64,000 nucleotides of DNA from NCBI RefSeq assembly GCF_009569385.1, contig NZ_WBOF01000001.1:4999501-5063500 (forward strand). Reading direction: 5' to 3'. The notes under the pieces are model-generated. The model saw only the letters and a program-made list of their open reading frames with translations, was not told where the DNA came from and searched no databases. The position numbers and the translations under genes are program-made. This DNA is from Streptomyces kaniharaensis (GTDB taxonomy: Bacteria > Actinomycetota > Actinomycetes > Streptomycetales > Streptomycetaceae). Positions 17,076-23,748 of this stretch are shown here, in pieces. Within the stretch, counting starts at the first letter, position 1. Each line of letters opens with the position of its first letter.

Positions 17076-18694
17076 GGGATCAGCTTGCCGGGGTTGAGGA
17101 TGCCCGCCGGGTCGAGCTCGGCCTTGACGGCGCGCAGGATGCGCACGCCCAACTCGCCGATCTCGTCGGTCATCCAGGGCCGGTGGTCGGCGCCGACGGC
17201 GTGGTGGTGGGTGATGGTGCCGCCGGCGGCGACGATGGCGTCGCCGGCCGCGTGCTTGGCGGCGGTCCACCGGGTGAGCGGGTCCTCGCCGAGCGCGGCG
17301 ACGACGGTGAAGTAGAGCGACGCGCCGGTCGGGTAGACGTGCGAGATGTGGCAGAGGACGAGGGCGCCGGGGAGGGCGGTGGTGAGCGCCTCGGTGACGG
17401 CGACCCGCAGGTGGGGCAGCCGGCTCCAGTTGGCGGCCGTCTCCAGGGTCTCGCAGAGCGCGCCCGCGCCGAGCAGCGAGTCCCGCAGGTAGGGCGCGCT
17501 GAACCGGCCGTGCTCCCAGGCCCGGGCGGGGGCCTCGCCGAGCGAGGTGCCGCCGGCGGCGAGGAGGACCTCGCGGGTGAGCTGGTGCCGGGCGGCGACC
17601 AGGGCGTCCGTGCCCTCGAAGACGGTGACGGCGAGGCAGCCGCTGACGGCGGGGGAGCCGCCGATCTGCTCGGTCATGGCCAGGTTGACCATGGTCTCGG
17701 CCTCGTCGGAGAGGCGGATGACGGTCGGCCCGGTGCCCTGCTGCTCGACGGCCCGCAGGGCGGCGGTGCCGGTGGCGAAGTCGGGGAAGCTCCAGGCTTC
17801 GTAGGCCTTGACGGCGGGCAGCGGGTGGACGCGGACCCGGACGGCGGTGATCACACCGAGGGTGCCCTCGGAGCCGAGGAAGAGCTCGCGCAGGTCGGGC
17901 CCGGCGGCGGAGGCGGGGGCGCGGCCGAGGTCGAGCACGCCGACGGGGGTGACGACGCGCAGGCCGCGCACCATCTCGTCGAAGCGGCCGTGGCCGGCCG
18001 AGTCCTGGCCGGAGGAGCGGGTGGCCGCGAAGCCGCCGATGGTGGCGAAGCGGAAGCTCTGCGGGTAGTGGCCGAGTTCGTAGCCGCGGTCGGCGAGCAG
18101 GGCCTCCGCGGCCGGGCCGGTGAGGCCGGCGCCGAGGAGGGCCTCGCCGGAGGTCTCGTCGAGGTCGAGCAGCTGGTCGAGGCGGCGCAGGTCGAGCGAG
18201 ATGACGGCGGTGAGCCCGCCGCGCTCGGGGTCGAGGCCGCCGACGACGCTGGTGCCGCCGCCGAACGGTACGACGGCGATGCGGCGTTCGGCGCAGAGCG
18301 CGAGGACGGCGGCGATCTCGTCCTCGCTGCCGGGCAGCACGACGGCGTCGGGCGCGTCCTGCGCTTCGCGGCTGCGGCGGCGCAGCAGGTCGGGGGTGGA
18401 CTTGCCGCCGGCGCGGGGGAGCCGGTCGGCGTCGGCGGCGCTGACGTGCGCCTCGCCGACGGCGTCCGCGAGCGCCTTGAGGTCGGCGTCGGTCAGCCGG
18501 GAGGGGCGGAGCACGACCTCGTCGGCGGTGGGGCCGGGCTCGGCGTCGCCGGTGACGCCGAGGGCGGCGGCGAGCAGTCCCTTGATGTCGGCGGACAGTT
18601 CCTTGGCGAGGGCCGGGTCGCCCCAGGCGTCCCACTTCATCGGGGGGAGCGGCAGCGCGGCGCCGGCCGGTCCCGCTTGCGTCTCAGGTGCCAT
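17072..18694 (-). CDS. FAD-linked oxidase, alkyldihydroxyacetone-phosphate synthase-like
   Basis: 540-residue flavoprotein of the VAO/FAD_binding_4 family, closest in layout to alkyl-DHAP synthase (AGPS). The FAD pocket is seen in VVPFGGGTSVVGGL and the IGGFAATRSSGQDSAGHGRFDEMV block, which is a hallmark of AGPS-like enzymes; the C-terminus has ITHHHAVGADHRPW with the HHH catalytic stretch and a DPAGILNPGKLIP tail. AGPS swaps the acyl chain of acyl-DHAP for a fatty alcohol, making an ether bond. The ATG at 18694 has no ribosome binding site and only 20 bases separate it from the divergent TetR start, so the message may be leaderless or start later at MKWDAWGDP. Confidence 0.88.
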   Translation of the reverse strand: MAPETQAGPAGAALPLPPMKWDAWGDPALAKELSADIKGLLAAALGVTGDAEPGPTADEVVLRPSRLTDADLKALADAVGEAHVSAADADRLPRAGGKSTPDLLRRRSREAQDAPDAVVLPGSEDEIAAVLALCAERRIAVVPFGGGTSVVGGLDPERGGLTAVISLDLRRLDQLLDLDETSGEALLGAGLTGPAAEALLADRGYELGHYPQSFRFATIGGFAATRSSGQDSAGHGRFDEMVRGLRVVTPVGVLDLGRAPASAAGPDLRELFLGSEGTLGVITAVRVRVHPLPAVKAYEAWSFPDFATGTAALRAVEQQGTGPTVIRLSDEAETMVNLAMTEQIGGSPAVSGCLAVTVFEGTDALVAARHQLTREVLLAAGGTSLGEAPARAWEHGRFSAPYLRDSLLGAGALCETLETAANWSRLPHLRVAVTEALTTALPGALVLCHISHVYPTGASLYFTVVAALGEDPLTRWTAAKHAAGDAIVAAGGTITHHHAVGADHRPWMTDEIGELGVRILRAVKAELDPAGILNPGKLIP

Positions 18695-18731
18695 GCGTTA
18701 CAGTTTCACACATCATGTCAAGTAGTAACGC
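18695..18731. promoter_or_regulatory. Inverted repeat between AGPS-like gene and TetR gene
   Basis: GCGTTAC (18695-18701) and GTAACGC (18725-18731) form an inverted repeat with a 23-base centre. The left arm abuts the AGPS-like start codon and the right arm lies inside the first codons of the TetR gene. The intergenic space is just 20 bases, so a TetR dimer bound here would block both promoters. Confidence 0.45.
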
Positions 18732-19338
18732 GGACTCCCCCAGCCTCCAGCAGCCCTCCGCCGCCGGCTCCGAACAGCCGCGCAGCACGGACGACGCGAT
18801 CCTCGACGCCGCCGCCGGGCTGATCGTCCATCTCGGCGTGCGCCGCACCCAGTTGGCGGAGATCGCGCGCCGCGCCGGGGTGAGCCGGCCGACCGTCTAC
18901 CGGCGCTGGCCGGACGTGAAGGCGGTGATCGGCGCGCTGCTCACCCGGGAGATCCTCGCCACCCTGGAGGGCGCGGCGCTGGACGTGAGCGACCGCGAGA
19001 CCTTCGTCGAGCGGGTCGTCGAGGTCGCCGTCCGGTTGCGCGACCACCCGGTGCTCGGCGCGCTGCTGCACTCCGCCGACGCCGACCTCTTCATGGAGTA
19101 CGTCGTCGAACGGCTCGGCACCAGCCAGCGCGGGCTCCTCGAAGCGCTGCGCATCGGCATCGAACAGGGCCAGGCGAACGGCTCGATCCGGGCCGGGGAG
19201 CCGATCGAACTGGCGGCCATGGTGCTGCTGATCGCCCAGTCCACCGTCCAGTCGCACCGCATGGTCGCCTCCGTGCTGCCCGAGGCGGCCTGGCGGTGCG
19301 AACTGGCCAGAGCACTGAACGGATACCTCGCGCCATGA
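18715..19338 (+). CDS. TetR-family transcriptional regulator
   Basis: 207 residues. The TetR N-terminal HTH is clear: DAILDAAAGLIVHLGVRRTQ, LAEIARRAGVSRPTVYRRWPDVKAVI (residues about 25-70). The C-terminal ligand domain is helical and unassigned. ATG 18715 (MSSSNADSP) is chosen; the upstream in-frame GTG at 18688 would run into the divergent gene. The stop overlaps the ATG of glpD (ATGA), so regulator and GlpD are coupled. It probably controls the divergent AGPS-like/lipid-kinase genes as well as glpD. Confidence 0.93.
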   Translation: MSSSNADSPSLQQPSAAGSEQPRSTDDAILDAAAGLIVHLGVRRTQLAEIARRAGVSRPTVYRRWPDVKAVIGALLTREILATLEGAALDVSDRETFVERVVEVAVRLRDHPVLGALLHSADADLFMEYVVERLGTSQRGLLEALRIGIEQGQANGSIRAGEPIELAAMVLLIAQSTVQSHRMVASVLPEAAWRCELARALNGYLAP

Positions 19339-20906
19339 CGACACCGAACCACGGGGTGATAGCCGGCCCCTTCGCCGGAACGAGTCAGCTGAACGCCGCC
19401 AGGCGGCAGCTGGAGCTGGACGCGCTCGCCGCCCGCCCGAAGATCGACCTGCTGGTGATCGGCGGCGGCGTCACGGGCGCCGGGGTGGCCCTGGACGCCG
19501 CCACGCGCGGGCTGCGCACGGTGCTCGTCGAGTCCCGCGACCTCGCGTTCGGCACCAGCCGATGGAGCTCCAAGCTGGTGCACGGCGGCCTGCGCTACCT
19601 CGCCTCCGGACGGATCGGGGTGGCCCGGGAGAGCGCCCTCGAACGCGGGGTGCTGATGACCCGCACCGCCCCGCACCTGATCCGCGCCCTGCCCCAACTC
19701 GTGCCGCTGCTCCCGGGGTTGCTGCGTCCCGGGCAGAGCGCGCTGATCCGTGCGGGCTTCCACGCCGGGGACGCGCTGCGGATGAGCGCGGGCACGCCGG
19801 GAGCGCTGCTGCCCCGGGTGCGCCGGATCGACGCCGAGCACACGCGCCGGCTGGTGCCCGGGGTCCGGACGGCGGGCCTGCGCGGCGGGCTGGTCGCGCA
19901 CGACGGCCAACTCGTGGACGACGTACGGCTGGTGGTGGCGCTGGCCCGTACCGCCGCGCAGTACGGTGCGACGGTGCTGACCCGGGTGCGCGCCGAGGAC
20001 GTCACCGGCGACTCCGCCCGGCTGACCGACGTGCTGACCGGGGAGTCGCTGACCGTCTCCGCGGGCGCCGTCGTCAACGCCACCGGCGTCTGGGCGGGCG
20101 AGGTGGACACGTCCATCCGCCTGCGGCCCAGCCGCGGCACCCACGTGCTGGTCGACGCCGCCGCGCTCGGGCACCCGACCGCCGCGCTCACCGTGCCGGT
20201 GCCCGGCTCCGTGAGCCGTTTCGTCTTCGCGCTGCCGCAGCAGCTCGGCCGGGTGGCGATCGGGCTCACCGACGAGGACGCGCCGGGCCCGATCCCGGAC
20301 GAGCCGGTGCCGACGGACGGCGAGATCACCTTCCTCCTCGACACCGTCAACGCCGCACTGAGCACCGCGCTGACCAGGGCGGACGTGCGCGGCGCGTACG
20401 CCGGGCTGCGGCCGCTGATCGACACCGGGGGCGGGAACACCGCGGACATCTCCCGCGAGCACGCGGTGCTGGAGTCGCCGTCCGGGGTGGTCACGGTGGT
20501 CGGAGGCAAGCTCACCACCTACCGGCGGATGGCCGAGGACGCGGTGGACGCCGCCGTCCGGCTGCGCGGCCTGCCGGCCCGGGCGTGCTGGACGGCCCGG
20601 CTGCCGCTGGTCGGCGCCCCCGGCCACCGGGACAGCCGCCCCGTCCGGGCGGACGGCGTGCCCGGCTCTCTGCTGGCCCGGCACGGCGGCGCGGCCCGGG
20701 AGGTACTGGAGGCGGGCGACCTCGCCCCCGTCGTCGAGGGCATCGCCGTGACGCGGGCCGAGATCGCGTACGCCGTCACCCATGAGGGCGCGCTGGACGC
20801 GGCGGACGTGCTCCACCGGCGGACCAGGATCGGCCTGGTCGACGAGGACGCCGAGCGGGCGCGGGAGGCCGTCGAGGAGATCGTGGCGGAGCGCCAGAAG
20901 GTCTAG
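19335..20906 (+). CDS. glpD: Glycerol-3-phosphate dehydrogenase (FAD-dependent)
   Basis: 523 residues. It oxidises sn-glycerol 3-phosphate to dihydroxyacetone phosphate, passing electrons to quinone at the membrane. The N-terminal FAD site is DLLVIGGGVTGAGVALDAA, followed by the GlpD signature RTVLVESRDLAFGTSRWSS with KLVHGGLRYL; the C-terminal GGKLTTYRRMAEDAVDAA block is also typical. ATG 19335 overlaps the TetR stop. GlpD makes DHAP, the starter for acyl-DHAP, which is what an AGPS-like enzyme would need, so the two divergent transcripts may serve one pathway. Confidence 0.95.
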   Translation: MTTPNHGVIAGPFAGTSQLNAARRQLELDALAARPKIDLLVIGGGVTGAGVALDAATRGLRTVLVESRDLAFGTSRWSSKLVHGGLRYLASGRIGVARESALERGVLMTRTAPHLIRALPQLVPLLPGLLRPGQSALIRAGFHAGDALRMSAGTPGALLPRVRRIDAEHTRRLVPGVRTAGLRGGLVAHDGQLVDDVRLVVALARTAAQYGATVLTRVRAEDVTGDSARLTDVLTGESLTVSAGAVVNATGVWAGEVDTSIRLRPSRGTHVLVDAAALGHPTAALTVPVPGSVSRFVFALPQQLGRVAIGLTDEDAPGPIPDEPVPTDGEITFLLDTVNAALSTALTRADVRGAYAGLRPLIDTGGGNTADISREHAVLESPSGVVTVVGGKLTTYRRMAEDAVDAAVRLRGLPARACWTARLPLVGAPGHRDSRPVRADGVPGSLLARHGGAAREVLEAGDLAPVVEGIAVTRAEIAYAVTHEGALDAADVLHRRTRIGLVDEDAERAREAVEEIVAERQKV

Positions 20907-21085
20907 CCGTCCAGCGGTTTCAGGTCGGGCGCGACCCAGCTGGTCCGGGCGCGCTCGTCGGCGAGGGTCCCGGGCCGGTAGTGGCGGGTGAGCAGCTCCT
21001 TGTCGAGCAGGTCGGGACGGCGCAGGGCAACGCGTCGAAGTCCTCGCCCGCGGTGGCGCGCCGGGCGACCAGCTCGACCGGACAA
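20903..21085 (-). pseudogene. Decayed 3' gene fragment
   Basis: The frame ends with LDKELLTRHYRPGTLADERARTSWVAPDLKPLDG (shown here only as its C-terminal block), which reads like a real protein tail rather than antisense noise. Just upstream, another frame gives ELVARRATAGEDFDALP, which would join the tail as FDALP-LRRPDLLDKEL after a frameshift near 21024-21030. No start or N-terminal domain is found. It looks like the leftover end of a gene whose family I cannot name. Its stop codon overlaps the glpD stop on the other strand. Confidence 0.4.
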
Positions 21086-21103
21086 AGACGTCCGCCCGAC
21101 TCC

Positions 21104-21397
21104 TCAGCGGGCCGCCCGCTCCGGCATCGTCCGCGCGGCCCCGCCCACCTCCAGCACGCACGCGAGCGGATGCTCCGCCGCCCCCGTGCGGTCCAGCCGC
21201 ACCGCGAGTGGGAGCGGCGGGTCCTCGGCGAGCTGCGCGGCCAGCGTCAGCGGGTAGACGCCGTGCCCGTGGATGCGGTGGAAGGCGCACTCCTTGCCGT
21301 CCACCAGCAGCTCGGTCTCGGTGATCCAGCCGGACCGGACGTTGACGGTGACCGAGTGCCCGGCCTGGTCGAGGTGGAAGCTGTACCGCCGGCGCAT
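21104..21397 (-). CDS. Small conserved hypothetical protein
   Basis: 97 residues, strand-rich: RRRYSFHLDQAGHSVTVNVRSG, then TELLVDGKECAFHRIHGHG and a PLAVRLDRT strand. It looks like a small soluble beta-sandwich or SH3-like protein; no family is recognised. ATG 21397 is well supported by GGGAGG 5 bases upstream. It is flanked by the decayed fragment and the terD region and is probably monocistronic. Confidence 0.65.
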   Translation of the reverse strand: MRRRYSFHLDQAGHSVTVNVRSGWITETELLVDGKECAFHRIHGHGVYPLTLAAQLAEDPPLPLAVRLDRTGAAEHPLACVLEVGGAARTMPERAAR

Positions 21398-21614
21398 GGG
21401 GACCTCCCGCGCGGCCAGCGCCGCCCGGCGGCGCGTGGATCCGTGCTGCCAGTCTAGGTCGGCGACCCGCCCGGGCGCGCGTGCCGGAAGGCGGCTCGAG
21501 GAAGGCCGCCACAGAAGCCGCTACGGAAAGCCGCTGGGGAAAGCTGCTGCGGAAGCCCGCGCACCCTGAGGAAGTCCCGGGGCCGGGCCCGACCGCAGAT
21601 GGATTCTCGTGATC

Positions 21615-21630
21615 TCTACAGTGTTGTAGA
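21615..21630. promoter_or_regulatory. TACA/TGTA inverted repeat upstream of terD
   Basis: TCTACAGTGTTGTAGA: 6-bp arms around GTGT, containing the TACA...TGTA core typical of BlaI/MecI/CopY-type operators. It lies 34 bases upstream of the terD start, in the expected promoter area. Confidence 0.5.
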
Positions 21631-21663
21631 TTCGTCCGCAGGGAGAGATCCGAGGAGGGCATT

Positions 21664-22239
21664 GTGGGAGTTTCGCTGGCCAAGGGCGGCAACGTCTCGC
21701 TGAGCAAGGAGGCGCCCGGTCTGAGCGCCGTGATCGTGGGGCTCGGCTGGGACGTGCGCACCACCACCGGGGCCGACTACGACCTGGACGCCAGCGCGCT
21801 GCTCTGCAACGCGCTCGGCAAGGTGGTCTCGGACCAGCACTTCGTGTTCTTCAACAACCTGCGCAGCCCGGAGGGTTCGGTCGAGCACAGCGGCGACAAC
21901 CTGACCGGTGGCGGCGACGGCGACGACGAGCAGATCAAGGTCGACCTGGTCCGGGTGCCGGCCGACGTCGCCAAGGTGGTCTTCCCGGTGTCGATCTACG
22001 ACGCCGACGCCCGGATGCAGAACTTCGGCCAGGTCCGCAACGCGTTCATCCGGATCGTCAACCAGGCCAACGGCCAGGAGATCGCCCGCTACGACCTCAG
22101 CGAGGACGCGTCCACCGAGACCGCGATGGTCTTCGGCGAGCTGTACCGCAACGGCGCCGAGTGGAAGTTCCGCGCCATAGGCCAGGGTTACGCCTCCGGT
22201 CTGCGCGGCATCGCGACCGACTACGGCGTCAACGTCTGA
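21664..22239 (+). CDS. terD: TerD-family stress/tellurium-resistance protein
   Basis: 191 residues, full length for TerD. Signatures: GVSLAKGGNVSLSKEAPGL at the N-terminus, VGLGWDVRTTTGADYDLDASA (with Ca2+-binding acidic residues), SDQHFVFFNN, SVEHSGDNLTGGGDGDDE (second acidic Ca2+ site), and FGELYRNGAEWKFRAIGQGYASGL. TerD proteins are cytoplasmic Ca2+-binding proteins linked to tellurite and phage/stress responses and to development in Streptomyces. GTG 21664 follows GAGGAGG. It is a single gene here, without terB/C/E or TelA neighbours. Confidence 0.95.
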   Translation: MGVSLAKGGNVSLSKEAPGLSAVIVGLGWDVRTTTGADYDLDASALLCNALGKVVSDQHFVFFNNLRSPEGSVEHSGDNLTGGGDGDDEQIKVDLVRVPADVAKVVFPVSIYDADARMQNFGQVRNAFIRIVNQANGQEIARYDLSEDASTETAMVFGELYRNGAEWKFRAIGQGYASGLRGIATDYGVNV

Positions 22240-22315
22240 CGGTCGGGGAGTTCTCACGGGGTTTCGGCGGCCCGCCTGCCCGGCGCGCGTCCAGTGCCTC
22301 AGCAGTGCCTGCGCG

Positions 22316-23548
22316 TCAGGACCTGCGCGTCAGGGCATGGCCGCCGAAACCTCCGCTGCCGGTGAGCTGTTGCTGCCACCAGGCGATCATCCCGGGCTCG
22401 TCCATCGTCGACCAGTCCGGCGCGGCGCCGACCTGCGCCCGGCCGAGCCGCCGGCCCAGCTCGACCAACTCCCGCCCCATCGTGACTCGTTCGCGGTCGT
22501 ACGCGGAGAGCGTGGCCGCCCATGAGCGCCCGGCGCGCCAGGCGTCCTCGAAGGCGTGCGCGTCCTGCAGCGCCTTCACCGCGCCGCTGGTGTTGTGCGG
22601 GCGCACGACGGTGGCGGCGTCCCCGGCGAGGAGCAGTCGGCCGGCGGTGCGGCGCGGGGTCGCCAGGTCGTAGATCGGCTGCAGGAACGTCCGCTCGAGC
22701 GGGGTCAGGGTGACCAGCGCGGCCCAGTAGGGCGGCAGTTCGCGCTCCGCGAGGGCCTTCAGCTCGTCCGCCCGGCCGTCGTCGAGCGTGCCCGCCGGAA
22801 TACTGGTCGGGCCGTCGAGGCGCAGCCACGCGGGCGCGGGCGCGTAGAAGACCCAGTTCACCTGCGTACGGCCCGGGGTGACGCCCGGGATGCGGTAGAT
22901 CACCACCTGGCCGCCCGGGTAGCAGACGGTGGCGCACTCCTGCTCCGGCCACGCCTCGGCCCCGCCGGGCAGTTCGGCCAGCCGCTCGGCGTCGTAGCTG
23001 CCGCGCCAGCACACGTACCCCGCGTACTCGGGCAGGGCGTCCGGGCAGACCGCCTCGCGGACCACCGAGCGGTAGCCGTCAGCGCCGATGACGAGGTCGT
23101 ACGGCTCGCGGGCGCCGGTCGTGTCCGTGATCCACGCGTCGTCCTCGCCGGTGCCGACTGCCGTGACCGTCGTGCCGAGCCGGTACTCGACGTTCCCGGG
23201 CATCCGTTCGCGCAGCGCCTGCCAGAGCACGCCCCAGTGGTAGGAGTGGAAGGCGAACGGCTGGGCCCACAGGTGCCGCCCGCGGGCGTCCCCGCCACGG
23301 GACGCGTCCCGGGTGATCCAGCGGCGCACGGTGAGGCGGTGGCGGCGGACGTCCTCGGTGACGTGCCCGGCGCCGACGAGTTCGGCGAAGCGGTCGTCGA
23401 GGATGCAGATGCCGACGCCGCGGTCCTCTAGCCGGCCCGGGCTGCGTTCGAGCACCACGACCCGCTCGGCGCCCTGCCGGGTTGCAGCCCGCGCGAAGGC
23501 GCTGCCGGCGATGCTGCCGCCGACCACGGCGATCGATCCACCCCGCAC
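22316..23548 (-). CDS. FAD-dependent monooxygenase (PHBH fold)
   Basis: 410 residues of the class A flavin monooxygenase family. Motifs: GSIAVVGGSIAGSAFARAA (Rossmann GxGxxG variant GGSIAGS), YDLVIGADGYRSVVR (DG motif), and RLLLAGDAATVVRPHNTSGAVKA (GD motif plus active-site loop). Such enzymes hydroxylate aromatic or similar substrates with NAD(P)H and O2. GTG 23548 follows AGGAAGGGGAC. The gene is divergent from fadH but each appears to have its own promoter. The RPHNTSGAVKALQDAHAFEDA end is shared with salicylate-hydroxylase-like proteins. Confidence 0.9.
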   Translation of the reverse strand: MRGGSIAVVGGSIAGSAFARAATRQGAERVVVLERSPGRLEDRGVGICILDDRFAELVGAGHVTEDVRRHRLTVRRWITRDASRGGDARGRHLWAQPFAFHSYHWGVLWQALRERMPGNVEYRLGTTVTAVGTGEDDAWITDTTGAREPYDLVIGADGYRSVVREAVCPDALPEYAGYVCWRGSYDAERLAELPGGAEAWPEQECATVCYPGGQVVIYRIPGVTPGRTQVNWVFYAPAPAWLRLDGPTSIPAGTLDDGRADELKALAERELPPYWAALVTLTPLERTFLQPIYDLATPRRTAGRLLLAGDAATVVRPHNTSGAVKALQDAHAFEDAWRAGRSWAATLSAYDRERVTMGRELVELGRRLGRAQVGAAPDWSTMDEPGMIAWWQQQLTGSGGFGGHALTRRS

Positions 23549-23668
23549 GTCCGTCCCCTTCCTGACGCGTCACGACGTCGCTGGGAGGAGACGTCGCTAG
23601 GACGATACGCCGTCGGGACGGTGGCCGGCGGCTTTCGGTCATACCCGGGTTCCCCGTCCCGGGCGCCT

Positions 23669-23686
23669 TATGCAACTAGTTGCATA
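23669..23686. promoter_or_regulatory. 18-bp palindromic operator overlapping fadH promoter
   Basis: TATGCAACTAGTTGCATA is a perfect 18-bp palindrome. Its right half contains TTGCAT (23680-23685), which with TACCCT (23704-23709) forms a -35/-10 pair at 18-bp spacing for fadH. Binding would therefore block the promoter. ATGC/GCAT-type palindromes with a CTAG centre are typical of PadR and MarR regulators; a PadR gene follows fadH. Confidence 0.7.
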
Positions 23687-23748
23687 GCCGCACACCCGTC
23701 CCCTACCCTGCGGTAACCAAGAGCCCCCCGCCGCCCCAGGAGACGTCG

